From: Modestobacter caceresii
GTDB taxonomy: Bacteria > Actinomycetota > Actinomycetes > Mycobacteriales > Geodermatophilaceae
Length of the DNA: 46,112 nt
Direction of reading: 5' to 3'
NCBI RefSeq assembly: GCF_000761485.1
Contig: NZ_JPMX01000096.1
Coordinates: forward strand, 1 to 46,112
The stretch's first letter is position 1, and each line of letters opens with the position of its first letter. The translations under genes were made by a program, and so were the position numbers. Below the pieces are notes generated by a model. The model saw only the letters and a list, made by a program, of their open reading frames with translations, searched no databases and was not told where the DNA came from. Positions 1 through 8,018 of the stretch are shown here, piece by piece.

Positions 1-1
1 G

Positions 2-46
2 GTCATCCGCCGAGCCGAGACCATCAAGCGGGCGAAGGTTGCCTGA
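2..46 (+). CDS. C-terminal end of an upstream gene (partial)
   Basis: An open frame from the window edge ends in TGA at 44-46 and reads VIRRAETIKRAKVA. It is basic and looks like an ordinary C-terminal helix. Only 14 codons are visible, so neither family nor function can be given. The next gene's -10 hexamer begins 9 nt after the stop, which fits this being a true gene end. Confidence 0.4.
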   Translation, partial: VIRRAETIKRAKVA

Positions 47-54
47 CTCGGCAC

Positions 55-60
55 TAGGTT
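55..60 (+). promoter_or_regulatory. -10 hexamer of a leaderless promoter
   Basis: TAGGTT ends 7 nt before the ATG at 68, so transcription would start at or next to the start codon. There is no Shine-Dalgarno sequence in front of that ATG. The same arrangement recurs across this window. Confidence 0.45.
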
Positions 61-67
61 GCCCGGC

Positions 68-493
68 ATGGCCGCCACCGGGTTCCACACCGCCGACGAG
101 CTCAACGACCTGCTGCCAGGCACCTTCCCGGGGTTGCTCGGCATCGTCGTCGACACCCACGAACCGGGCCGGCTGACCTCCCACCTGGACGTCCGGCCCG
201 AGCTGCTGGCGCCCAACGGCTACCTGCACGCGGGCACCGTGGTGACCCTCGCCGACACCAGCTGCGGCCTGCCCACCCGGGCGCTGCTGCCGGAGGGGTC
301 CAGCGGCTTCACCACCATCGAGCTGAAGAGCAACCACCTGAGCACCGCCCGGGAGGGCCGCATCTCCGCGGTCGCCACCAACGTCCACGCCGGCCGGACG
401 ACGCAGGTCTGGGACGCCGTGGTCACCGCCGAGGCCACCGGGAAGACGCTGGCGCTGTTCCGCTGCACCCAGTCGGTGCTCTGGCCCCGCTGA
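68..493 (+). CDS. PaaI family hotdog-fold thioesterase
   Basis: A small protein (about 141 aa from the ATG at 68) of the hotdog thioesterase superfamily. The family hydrolyses acyl-CoA or aryl-CoA thioesters. The signature HAGTVVTLADTSCG around residues 57-70 matches the family's H-(G/A)-G-x4-LAD helix motif. A TTG three codons upstream is in frame, but the ATG is better because the -10-like TAGGTT lies 7 nt before it. The next gene downstream is an acyl-CoA synthetase, so the pair could make and break the same class of thioester. The exact substrate cannot be read from sequence. Confidence 0.85.
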   Translation: MAATGFHTADELNDLLPGTFPGLLGIVVDTHEPGRLTSHLDVRPELLAPNGYLHAGTVVTLADTSCGLPTRALLPEGSSGFTTIELKSNHLSTAREGRISAVATNVHAGRTTQVWDAVVTAEATGKTLALFRCTQSVLWPR

Positions 494-585
494 CCCCGCG
501 GAGCTACCGGCGGGTAGCCCGGGTGTGGCGCGCGACACGCCGAGTGTGAGACTGGCGTCACCGCACCTGAGTCGAGGAGGACCCC

Positions 586-2181
586 GTGGCGTTCGCCAGT
601 CGCTATCCCGATGTCGAGATCCCCGAGCTGTCGGTACCGCAGTTCGTGCTGGCCGGAGTCGCAGAGCGGGCGGACCGCCCGGCGCTGATCGACGGCCTCT
701 CCGGCGAGACGATCACCCACGGTGAGCTCGCCTTCTACGTCGAGCGGGTCGCCGCCGCGCTGCACGCAAAGGGCCTGCGCAAGGGCGACGTCGTCGCCGT
801 CTTCAGCCCGAACACCATCTGGTACCCGGTGGTCTTCCACGGCATCGCCGCGGCCGGCTGCGTGATCAGCCCGGTCAACGCGCTGTACACGCCGGAGGAG
901 ATCGCCTTCCAGCTGAAGGACTCCGGCGCCAAGGTGCTCGTCACCGTCTCGCCGTTCCTGGACCGTGCGCTGGCCGCGGTGGAGAAGTCGCCCGTCGACG
1001 AGGTCATCGTGATGGACGGCGCCGAGGGCCACACCTCGCTGCGCGACCTGATCACCGCAGACGCCCCCGCCGTCCAGGTCGACATCGACCCGGCGAACGA
1101 CCTGATCACGCTCCCGTACTCCAGCGGCACCACCGGGCTGCCCAAGGGCGTCATGCTCACCCACCGCAACCTGGTGGCCAACGTCAGCCAGTCCCGCCCG
1201 CTGGCCGGCGTCGACGAGGGCAACGAGCGGATCATCGCCGTCCTGCCGTTCTTCCACATCTACGGCCTGACCGTGCTGATGAACCAGGGCCTGCAGTGGG
1301 GCGGCGCCGTCGTCACCCTGCCGCGGTTCGACCTGGAGCAGTTCCTCCGCACCATCCAGGACCAGAAGATCACCCGGGCCTTCGTGGCCCCGCCGATCGT
1401 GCTCGCGCTGGCCAAGCACCCGATGGTCGACCAGTTCGACCTGTCCTCGCTGCGCAGCGTCACCTCCGGCGCCGCCCCGCTGGACGAGTCGCTGGCCCAG
1501 GCCGCCCAGGACCGGCTCCGCAAGGGCGCCGCCGAGGGCACCGCGGTGGGCCAGGGGTACGGCATGACCGAGCTCTCCCCCGTCTCGCACACCACCCCCG
1601 AGGCCGGGCTCGAGCCGGCGGGTGCCGGCGAGACCCCCAAGGGCACGGTCGGCTACGCGCTGCCCAACACCGAGTGCCGGCTCATCGACCCGGCCACCGG
1701 TTCCGACGCCGCCCCCGGCGAGCGCGGTGAGCTGTGGGTGCGCGGGCCGCAGGTGATGAAGGGCTACCTGAACAACCCGCAGGCCACCGCCGAGACGCTG
1801 GACGACGAGGGCTGGCTGCACACCGGTGACGTGGCGATCGTCGACGACGAGGGCCGCTACACCGTGGTCGACCGGGTCAAGGAGCTGATCAAGTACAAGG
1901 GCTACCAGGTGGCGCCGGCCGAGCTGGAGGCCGTGCTGCTGAACAACCCGCAGATCGCCGACGCCGCGGTGATCGGGGTGCTGGACAAGGAGAGCGGCGA
2001 CGAGCTGCCCAAGGCCTTCGTCGTCCGCGCCCCCGGCTCGGAGATCAGCGAGGACGACGTCAAGGCCTACATGGCCGAGCACGTCGCCCCGCACAAGAAG
2101 ATCCGCTTGGTCGAGTTCATCGAGCAGGTGCCCAAGTCGATGGCCGGCAAGATCCTCCGCAAAGACCTCAAGAACCGCTGA
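586..2181 (+). CDS. Acyl-CoA synthetase, 4-coumarate-CoA ligase-like (AMP-binding)
   Basis: A 531-residue ANL-superfamily adenylating enzyme that activates a carboxylic acid to acyl-AMP and then acyl-CoA. The ATP-binding P-loop SSGTTGLPKG is at about residues 179-188, followed by the GYGMTELSP motif. The hinge and A8 region reads DRVKELIKYKGYQVAPAELE, and the C-terminal catalytic Lys sits in KSMAGKILRKDL. The overall layout is closest to 4-coumarate-CoA ligases, but the acid substrate is not determined and a medium/long-chain acid is equally possible. Start: GTG at 586 with a strong GAGGAGG at 574-580. The preceding thioesterase is on the same strand about 90 bp away. Confidence 0.9.
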   Translation: MAFASRYPDVEIPELSVPQFVLAGVAERADRPALIDGLSGETITHGELAFYVERVAAALHAKGLRKGDVVAVFSPNTIWYPVVFHGIAAAGCVISPVNALYTPEEIAFQLKDSGAKVLVTVSPFLDRALAAVEKSPVDEVIVMDGAEGHTSLRDLITADAPAVQVDIDPANDLITLPYSSGTTGLPKGVMLTHRNLVANVSQSRPLAGVDEGNERIIAVLPFFHIYGLTVLMNQGLQWGGAVVTLPRFDLEQFLRTIQDQKITRAFVAPPIVLALAKHPMVDQFDLSSLRSVTSGAAPLDESLAQAAQDRLRKGAAEGTAVGQGYGMTELSPVSHTTPEAGLEPAGAGETPKGTVGYALPNTECRLIDPATGSDAAPGERGELWVRGPQVMKGYLNNPQATAETLDDEGWLHTGDVAIVDDEGRYTVVDRVKELIKYKGYQVAPAELEAVLLNNPQIADAAVIGVLDKESGDELPKAFVVRAPGSEISEDDVKAYMAEHVAPHKKIRLVEFIEQVPKSMAGKILRKDLKNR

Positions 2182-2192
2182 GGCTCGCGCCC

Positions 2193-2269
2193 CGCGACGA
2201 TCATGGAGCCAGCGGGGCGACACGCCGCTGGGCGCGGCGTGTCGCCACCGACACCCCATGATCGTCGCG
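2193..2269. repeat. Nested inverted repeat (long hairpin) between genes
   Basis: The outer arms CGCGACGATCATGG (2193-2206) and CCATGATCGTCGCG (2256-2269) are perfect complements. Inside them, GGCGACACGCCGC (2216-2228) pairs with GCGGCGTGTCGCC (2234-2246) around the loop TGGGC. The two stems are separated by 9 unpaired bases on each side. It starts 12 bp after the synthetase stop and has no U-tract. It could be a processing or termination structure, or a copy of a dispersed intergenic palindrome. Confidence 0.7.
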
Positions 2270-2346
2270 GCGGCGGGTGGTCCTACCGGCCCCCGTGCAG
2301 GGGCCCGCTGCGAACTTGCGAGGAGCGGGGAGCACGGGGGTCCTTC

Positions 2347-2352
2347 TAGGGT
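2347..2352 (+). promoter_or_regulatory. -10 hexamer of a leaderless promoter
   Basis: TAGGGT lies exactly 6 nt before the ATG at 2359, with no ribosome binding site between. It is one of the clearest examples of the recurring leaderless layout. Confidence 0.55.
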
Positions 2353-2358
2353 CGGGGC

Positions 2359-3351
2359 ATGCGTGCGGTGACGATCTCCTCCCCCGGCGGCCCTGAGGTG
2401 CTCGGTTGGGGTGAGGTCCCCGACCCGGTCTGCGGGCCGGGCGAGGTGCTGGTCGACGTGGCCGCCACCGCGGTGAACCGCGCCGACACGCTGCAGCGCC
2501 AGGGGCACTACCCGCCGCCACCGGGCGCCAGCGAGGTGCTCGGCCTGGAGTGCAGCGGCGTCATCAGCGAGGTCGGCGCCGACGTCACCGGCTGGTCGGT
2601 GGGCGACGAGGTGTGCGCGCTGCTGTCCGGCGGCGGCTACGCCGAGCGGGTCGCCGTCCCGGCCGGGCAGCTGCTCCCCCGGCCGGCCGGCGTCGAGCTG
2701 GCCACCGCCGCGGCGCTGCCCGAGGTCGTGTGCACGGTCTGGTCGAACGTCTTCATGCTCGCCGGGCTGCGGGCCGGCGAGGTGTTCCTGGTGCACGGCG
2801 GCTCCAGCGGCATCGGCACGATGGCGATCCAGCTGGCCAAGCGCGCCGGCGCCCGGGTGGCGACGACGGCCGGCAGCGCCGAGAAGCTGGCCTTCTGCCG
2901 CGAGCTGGGCGCCGAGATCGGCGTGGACCACCGCGAGCAGGACTTCGTCGAGGTGGTGCGGGAGGCCACCGACGGGCACGGGGCGGACGTCGTCCTGGAC
3001 ATCATCGGGGCCAAGTACCTGGCCCGGAACCTCGACGTGCTGGCCATCGGCGGCCGGCTGATGGGCATCGGCATGCAGGGCGGCACCAAGGCCGAGATCG
3101 ACCTCGGCAAGCTGATGCGCAAGCGCGGGTCGGTGCACGCGACCACGCTGCGCTCGCGGCCGGCGACCGGGCCCGGCGGCAAGGCCGAGATCGTGGCGGC
3201 GGTGCGACACGACGTGTGGCCCGACGTCGAGCGGGGCGTCGTCCGGCCGATCGTGGACCGGCGGCTGCCGATGTCCCGGGCCGGCGAGGCGCACGCCCTG
3301 CTGGAGTCCAGCACCCACATCGGCAAGGTCCTGCTCGTCCCCGACGCCTGA
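2359..3351 (+). CDS. NAD(P)H:quinone oxidoreductase (zinc-free MDR, PIG3 type)
   Basis: A 330-residue member of the medium-chain dehydrogenase/reductase superfamily, quinone oxidoreductase branch. These enzymes use NADPH to reduce quinones or enones. The N-terminal GroES-like domain contains RADTLQRQGHYPPPPGASEV, the typical QOR/PIG3 segment. The Rossmann loop appears as HGGSSGIGTMAIQLAK at about residue 145-160. The structural-zinc cysteines of alcohol dehydrogenases are absent, as expected for QORs. Start: ATG with TAGGGT 6 nt upstream, so the mRNA is probably leaderless. It ends 4 bp before the stop of the convergent aminotransferase gene. Confidence 0.9.
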   Translation: MRAVTISSPGGPEVLGWGEVPDPVCGPGEVLVDVAATAVNRADTLQRQGHYPPPPGASEVLGLECSGVISEVGADVTGWSVGDEVCALLSGGGYAERVAVPAGQLLPRPAGVELATAAALPEVVCTVWSNVFMLAGLRAGEVFLVHGGSSGIGTMAIQLAKRAGARVATTAGSAEKLAFCRELGAEIGVDHREQDFVEVVREATDGHGADVVLDIIGAKYLARNLDVLAIGGRLMGIGMQGGTKAEIDLGKLMRKRGSVHATTLRSRPATGPGGKAEIVAAVRHDVWPDVERGVVRPIVDRRLPMSRAGEAHALLESSTHIGKVLLVPDA

Positions 3352-3354
3352 CGG

Positions 3355-4572
3355 CTACCGCAGGCCGGCGACGGCGTCGACGAGGCGGTCGACCTCCTCG
3401 ACGGTGTTGTAGTGCATCAGGCCCAGCCGCACGGCGCCGCCGGTCTCGTTGACCCCGATCGCGTCGAACAGCTCGCGGGAGTAGAAGTCGCCGTCCCAGG
3501 CGCAGACGCCGCTCCGGGCCAGCTCGGTGGCCGCCTGCCGGGGCCGCAGCCGGTCGACGGTGAAGGACAGCGTCGGCGTGGTCCACGCCGGGTCGCCCAG
3601 CACCTGCACGTGCACCATCGACCGCAGCGCCCCGTCCAGCCGGGTGAACAGCTGCTCCTCGTAGCGGCTCACCGCGGCCATCGAGGTGCGCAGCCGCTCC
3701 CGCCGGGTGCCGGTGGCCTCGAGGCAGAGGGCCGCCAGGTGGTCCACCGAGGCGGCCACGCCGGCGTAGAGCTCGAACGGCGGCGCGCCCGTCTCGAACC
3801 GGTCGGGCACCCGCTCCGACGCGGGCAGCAGCTTGTCCGGCCACAGCTCCTCGAGCAGGCCGGGGTGGGCGACCAGCGCGCCGACGTGCGGACCGCACCA
3901 CTTGTAGGCCGACAGCAGGAGGAAGTCCGCCCCCAGCTCCTCGACGTCCAGCGGGGCGTGCGGTGCGGCGTGCGCGGCGTCGACGACGACCAGCGCCCCG
4001 ACCCGGTGCGCGCGCTCGGCGATGGAGGCGACGTCGGGGCGGGTGCCGATGGCGCTGCTGGCCGCGGTGACGGCGACCAGCCGGGTGCGGTCGGTGACCA
4101 GCTCGTCGTACTGCCAGTCCGGCAGCTCCCCGGTCTCGATGTCCACCTCGGCCCACCGCACGACCAGGCCGAGCTCGTCGGCGACCTGCAGCCACGGGCG
4201 GATGTTGGCGTCGTGGTCCAGCCGGCTGACCACGATCTCATCGCCGCGGCGCCAGTGCTTGGCCAGCGCCCGGGCGACGGCATAGGTGAGCGTGGTCATG
4301 TTCGGCCCGAGGACGACCCCGCCGGGCGCGCCGCCCACCAGGTCGGCGACCGCGGACCGCGCGCCGGCGACCAGCTGCTCCGCCCGGGCGGAGGAGGCGA
4401 AGACACCACCCCGGCCGGCGATCGGCACCCGCATGGCCTGGGAGACGGCGCGCACGACGCTCTCCGGCACCAGCGCGCCCCCCGGCCCGTCGGCGTGCAC
4501 CAGGCCGTCGGACAGCCCCGGGAACAGGCCCCGGACACGGGCCACGTCCAGCTGGCCCTCCCCCGACGACAT
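3355..4572 (-). CDS. Class V aminotransferase, cysteine desulfurase-like
   Basis: A PLP-dependent fold-type I enzyme of 405 residues. The Schiff-base Lys is in LLLSAYKWCGPH (about residue 223), and the PLP-ring region is VVVDAAHAAPHAP. The whole is closest to the cysteine-desulfurase-like subfamily (VC1184 type). These resemble NifS/SufS, but their substrate is usually unproven. There is no suf or isc partner nearby, so a role in Fe-S cluster assembly is not supported by context. Start: ATG at 4572, reading MSSGEGQLDVARVRGLFPGL. TACGCT lies 6 nt upstream and there is no good Shine-Dalgarno. A long open frame continues upstream but is only a high-GC extension. Confidence 0.85.
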   Translation of the reverse strand: MSSGEGQLDVARVRGLFPGLSDGLVHADGPGGALVPESVVRAVSQAMRVPIAGRGGVFASSARAEQLVAGARSAVADLVGGAPGGVVLGPNMTTLTYAVARALAKHWRRGDEIVVSRLDHDANIRPWLQVADELGLVVRWAEVDIETGELPDWQYDELVTDRTRLVAVTAASSAIGTRPDVASIAERAHRVGALVVVDAAHAAPHAPLDVEELGADFLLLSAYKWCGPHVGALVAHPGLLEELWPDKLLPASERVPDRFETGAPPFELYAGVAASVDHLAALCLEATGTRRERLRTSMAAVSRYEEQLFTRLDGALRSMVHVQVLGDPAWTTPTLSFTVDRLRPRQAATELARSGVCAWDGDFYSRELFDAIGVNETGGAVRLGLMHYNTVEEVDRLVDAVAGLR

Positions 4573-4578
4573 GCGGGG

Positions 4579-4584
4579 AGCGTA
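4579..4584 (-). promoter_or_regulatory. -10 hexamer of a leaderless promoter
   Basis: On the minus strand TACGCT lies exactly 6 nt before the ATG at 4572. It is part of the window-wide leaderless pattern. Confidence 0.5.
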
Positions 4585-4659
4585 GTCAGTCGGCCGGCCG
4601 CGCCGGACCGGTGCGGCCCCTCGACGGGCAGGCCGGCAGCGCCGGGGGAGGATGGGGGC

Positions 4660-5190
4660 ATGACAGCACCAGGCACCGGTGAGCCAGGCCGCCAGCAGGT
4701 CCTCGTCGTGGGGCCGGACGGGCAGCCGGTCGGCGGCATGCACCTGCCGGAGGGCGACGAGGGCGGCATGACCGGGGTCGGCGACCTCGTCGAGCAGCCG
4801 GCGAAGGTCATGCGGATCGGCACGATGATCAAGCAGCTGCTCGAGGAGGTCCGGGCGGCGCCCCTGGACGACGCCAGCCGCAACCGGCTGCGCGACATCC
4901 ACGCCTCCTCCATCCGCGAGCTGGAGCAGGGGCTGGCTCCCGAGCTGCGCGAGGAGCTGGAGCGGATCACGCTGCCGTTCACCGAGGGCGAGACCCCCTC
5001 GGACGCCGAGCTGCGGATCGCCCAGGCGCAGCTGGTCGGCTGGCTGGAGGGCGTCTTCCACGGCATCCAGACCGCGCTCTTCGCCCAGCAGATGGCCGCC
5101 CGGGCCCAGCTGGAGGAGATGCGCCGCAAGGCCCTCCCCCCGGGTGCGCCGGCCCAGGAGCACCGGCCCGGCGGAGGCCAGTACCTCTGA
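4660..5190 (+). CDS. bpa: Bacterial proteasome activator Bpa
   Basis: A 176-residue cytoplasmic protein matching Bpa (PafE), an ATP-independent ring-shaped activator of the actinobacterial 20S proteasome. What is visible is a disordered Gly/Pro-rich N-terminus, a helical core from about residue 45 (PAKVMRIGTMIKQLLEEVR onward), a Gly/Pro-rich tail and the C-terminal GQYL. That tail is the docking motif used to open the proteasome gate. Start: ATG at 4660 behind GGGGGAGGA. Its presence implies a proteasome-bearing actinobacterium. The prcBA genes are not in this window. It converges on the dehydratase operon with 6 bp between stops. Confidence 0.93.
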   Translation: MTAPGTGEPGRQQVLVVGPDGQPVGGMHLPEGDEGGMTGVGDLVEQPAKVMRIGTMIKQLLEEVRAAPLDDASRNRLRDIHASSIRELEQGLAPELREELERITLPFTEGETPSDAELRIAQAQLVGWLEGVFHGIQTALFAQQMAARAQLEEMRRKALPPGAPAQEHRPGGGQYL

Positions 5191-5196
5191 CCGCGG

Positions 5197-5547
5197 TCAG
5201 CCCAGCGGCAGGCCCTTGACGATGCGGGCCGCGGTCCGGCCGGTCCGGCGCCAGTCCCGGGGTCCGGCGTCCGGGCCGGTCGTCGTCGCCGGGCGGTGGG
5301 CGGGCAGCTTGCCGTGGTGCACCGCGACCGCACCTGCGGCGTCGACGCCGACGCCGACCTCCAGCGGGGAGTCGAGGGCGGCCGCGTGCGCCAGCCCGAC
5401 GGCGTCCTCCGGCTGATCCGGGACGTCGACGAGCTCGGTGGGCACCCCCTCCTCCTCCGCACCGGCGCAGACCTCGCGCAGCACCGCAGCCGGTGCGCCG
5501 GGGGAACGGTGGACCACCACGGCCGGCCGCTGCCGGGCGTCGGTCAC
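5197..5547 (-). CDS. pduH: Diol/glycerol dehydratase reactivase, small subunit
   Basis: A 116-residue protein homologous to DdrB/PduH. This subunit swaps with the beta (medium) subunit of diol dehydratase to release inactivated cobalamin. Matching blocks are LREVCAGAEEEGVPTELVDV, LDSPLEVGVGVDAAGAVAVH and the C-terminal GRTAARIVKGLPLG, close to the family's NAARLVKGIPF. Start: GTG at 5547, whose GTGA overlaps the stop of pduG by 4 bp, so the two are translationally coupled. The open frame extends farther upstream only as a shadow. It is the last gene of the operon. Confidence 0.85.
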   Translation of the reverse strand: MTDARQRPAVVVHRSPGAPAAVLREVCAGAEEEGVPTELVDVPDQPEDAVGLAHAAALDSPLEVGVGVDAAGAVAVHHGKLPAHRPATTTGPDAGPRDWRRTGRTAARIVKGLPLG

Positions 5548-7430
5548 CCGGCCGGGCACGGCGAAGACGCAGCGGCGTGCGCCCGGACCAGCCCGGACGC
5601 GACCGCGTTGCGCGGGCCCTGGGTGCCCAGCACGTTGCCCGTCCCGCAGACGATGCCGTAGGGCGCGAGCTCGTCGGCGATCAGCTCGGGGATCTCGAAG
5701 TCCAGCGCCGAGCCGCCCAGCAGCACCACGAAGTCCAGGGCCCGGAGGTCGCCACCCGGCGCGACCTGCCGCAGCGCCCGGACGGCGTTGACCACGAACA
5801 CCCGGCTCTTCGCCGCCCGGCGGACCCGGCGGACGTGGTCGAGGCCGTGCCGGGTCTCGACGGGCACCGGGCCGTCCGGGGTGAGCACCACGACCCGGGC
5901 GAACACGTGCGGCGGGAACGGCTGGTCGAAGAACTGGACGGTGCCGTCCTCGTGCCGCAGGTGGAAGAAGCTCTCCACCTTGGCCAGCGGGTGCCACTTC
6001 ACGCCCTCGGCGACCTCCCGGTCACCCAGCGCCAGCTCGGAGTCGATCAGCTTGGTGACCAGCTCCCCGGCGCCGGCCACGTGGACGGCGGTGCACACGC
6101 CGTCCACGGTCATCAGCGCGGCGTCGGTCGACCCGCCACCCAGGTCCAGGACGGCGACCGGCCGGTCGACGCCGGGGGTGGTCAGCGCCCCACCCACGGC
6201 CATCTCCCCCTCGACGCCGCCGATCTCCGCCCGCGCCCCGAGCTCCGCGGATACCTGGTCGGCGACCAGCTGCATGCGGCTGCGGCTTGTCCGCACCATC
6301 GCCGCGAGCGCGACGGCGTTCTCCAGCGCGATCTCACCGGCCAGTCCCCCGCGCACCTCGGCCGGGACGAACGTGTCGACCGCCAGGACGTCGCGGATGG
6401 CGATCTCGGACGCCGGCTGCGCCGCCCCGTCCGCGCCGCGCAGCACGTCGGACATGGTGTCGCGGACCTGGGCGAGCATCCCGCCGACGTGGGTGCCGGG
6501 TTCCCCGTGCACGTCGTCGAGCGGCTGCAGCCGGGCGACGGTGGCCATGATCGCCTCGGCCCCGGCGTCGACGTCGATGCGAAGCTCCCTCCCCGCCCCG
6601 CGCAGCACCAGCTCGCCCACCGGGATCCGCCGGTCGGTGACGTCCCCGGACGGGGTCCGCACCACCACCGCCGAGCGGTTCCCGGTGAGCGCACGTGCGA
6701 CCGGCGAGACCGCCCGGGTCTGGTCGGGGTCGAGGTCGAACACCGAGGCCAGGCCGTAGGAGTCCGACAGGGTGCGGATGGTCCGGCCCGGTGCGGCCAC
6801 CTCGACCGCCGCCAGCATGCCCAGGGGCACCTTCTCGACCGCGCGCACCTCGTCGACGACGGGCACCGCCCGGTCCAGCCGGTTGGTGACCAGCACGGCG
6901 TCGTCCCCGGCGAGGACGGCGGCCACCACCGCCACCCCACCGGCGACGGCGGCGTTGACCACCCGCGCCACGTCGTCGAAGTCCCAGCCGGCCGGGACCA
7001 CGCAGACCACCGGCTCGCCCGGCGGCTGTGCGGTGAGGTCGGCGATCGAGACGGTGGTGCCGACGGCGAGCCCCTCGCCGCCCGGGGTCGTCGGGTTGTG
7101 CCCGATCATCGTGGACTCGGTGATGATCGTCTCGGTGATGGTCTCCATCGCCAGGCCGCTGATCACCGGGGTCGCCTCGTTGAGCAGCACGGTGTGCACC
7201 TCGTCGGGGCGCCGACCGGCCCGGGCCAGCACGTCGCGGACCACCCGGAGCGCGCCGACGGTGTTGTCCGGCGTGCCCTTGACCCCGGTGGTCCGGGTCA
7301 GGTCGGCGCCCAGGTACGTCAGCGACCCGTCCGGTGCGAGTTCGGCCAGGCACGCCTCGGTCGTCGAGTTGCCGATGTCGACGCCGACCACCAGCCGGGC
7401 CGACGACGGGTCGTGGCCGGGCGCACCCAC
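5544..7430 (-). CDS. pduG: Diol/glycerol dehydratase reactivase, large subunit
   Basis: A 628-residue ATPase of the DdrA/PduG family. With the small subunit it reactivates diol dehydratase by exchanging damaged cobalamin in an ATP-dependent way. The ASKHA/actin-like phosphate loops are visible as VVGVDIGNSTTEACLAE near residue 15 and AVLDLGGGSTDAALM near residue 430. The swivelling-domain region RTIRTLSDSYGLASVFDLD is also conserved. Length agrees with the family (about 610). Start: GTG at 7430, 1 nt after the pduD stop, and it overlaps pduH by 4 bp. All five dehydratase and reactivase genes are contiguous, so the enzyme was probably functional until recently. Confidence 0.92.
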   Translation of the reverse strand: MGAPGHDPSSARLVVGVDIGNSTTEACLAELAPDGSLTYLGADLTRTTGVKGTPDNTVGALRVVRDVLARAGRRPDEVHTVLLNEATPVISGLAMETITETIITESTMIGHNPTTPGGEGLAVGTTVSIADLTAQPPGEPVVCVVPAGWDFDDVARVVNAAVAGGVAVVAAVLAGDDAVLVTNRLDRAVPVVDEVRAVEKVPLGMLAAVEVAAPGRTIRTLSDSYGLASVFDLDPDQTRAVSPVARALTGNRSAVVVRTPSGDVTDRRIPVGELVLRGAGRELRIDVDAGAEAIMATVARLQPLDDVHGEPGTHVGGMLAQVRDTMSDVLRGADGAAQPASEIAIRDVLAVDTFVPAEVRGGLAGEIALENAVALAAMVRTSRSRMQLVADQVSAELGARAEIGGVEGEMAVGGALTTPGVDRPVAVLDLGGGSTDAALMTVDGVCTAVHVAGAGELVTKLIDSELALGDREVAEGVKWHPLAKVESFFHLRHEDGTVQFFDQPFPPHVFARVVVLTPDGPVPVETRHGLDHVRRVRRAAKSRVFVVNAVRALRQVAPGGDLRALDFVVLLGGSALDFEIPELIADELAPYGIVCGTGNVLGTQGPRNAVASGLVRAHAAASSPCPAG

Positions 7431-7431
7431 C

Positions 7432-8016
7432 TCAGCCCGCGTCGGTCAGCTCGAACACGGCCTCGACCTCCACCGGGCCCTGACCTGCCGCGATGCACTC
7501 GAACTCCTTGAGGTGCAGGAGCGCGGCCTTCGCCTGCCAGCGCGGTCGCGCCATCTGGTCGTTGCGCGTGGGCACCGGCTGGGGCGACTCCCCCTTGGCG
7601 TACTGCGCGGCGTTCGAGCCGATCATGCGGAAGACCGCCGGGTCCAGCAGCGGCGACTGCGGGAACAGCTCCAGGTTGCTCAGCCGGGCGAGGTCCTTCT
7701 GGTGGATCATCGTCGTCCCGCGGGACAGGATGCCGACGGAAATGCCGGAGCCGGAGAGCTTGGCCCCGATGTGCGCGATGGCCGCCAGGTCCGCGGTGTC
7801 CCGGACCCGCACCAGCCGGACGCCCACGCCCTGCTCCTCGATGCCGGCCATCAGCTGGCGCAGCACCTCGGCGTGCGGGACGTCGACGATCGTCTTGGTG
7901 AAGTGCCCGGCGAAGGCCGGGGACACGGCGATCACCACCTCGTCGGGCCGGGTCCCGCGGGTCGCCGGGGACAGCTCGCGGAGGCTGACGGTGCGGGTGG
8001 ACGTGGACAGCGTCAT
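7432..8016 (-). CDS. pduD: Diol/glycerol dehydratase, medium subunit
   Basis: A 194-residue medium (beta) subunit of adenosylcobalamin-dependent diol dehydratase. Together with the large subunit it binds B12 base-on. Typical segments are PDEVVIAVSPAFAGHFTKTI, VRLVRVRDTADLAAIAHIGA, LSGSGISVGILSRGTTMIHQ and LSNLELFPQSPLL. The N-terminus is short and lacks the long microcompartment-targeting extension of enterobacterial PduD. This agrees with the absence of shell genes in the window. The gene lies 2 nt after pduC and 1 nt before pduG. Confidence 0.92.
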   Translation of the reverse strand: MTLSTSTRTVSLRELSPATRGTRPDEVVIAVSPAFAGHFTKTIVDVPHAEVLRQLMAGIEEQGVGVRLVRVRDTADLAAIAHIGAKLSGSGISVGILSRGTTMIHQKDLARLSNLELFPQSPLLDPAVFRMIGSNAAQYAKGESPQPVPTRNDQMARPRWQAKAALLHLKEFECIAAGQGPVEVEAVFELTDAG

Positions 8017-8018
8017 GG

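Noticed and set aside
220-3318. Very long open frame antisense to the thioesterase, synthetase and oxidoreductase genes
   Set aside because: High GC removes stop codons from the shadow frames. The translation is Arg/Pro/His/Gly-rich and low-complexity, and the opposite strand carries three clearly conserved genes.
4573-5163. Upstream continuation of the class V aminotransferase to 5163
   Set aside because: It is antisense to bpa, has low-complexity sequence, and the family N-terminus begins at 4572.
5493-7511. 672-residue plus-strand frame across the reactivase gene
   Set aside because: It is a shadow of pduG, which has clear ASKHA motifs and family length. The plus-strand product has no recognisable features.
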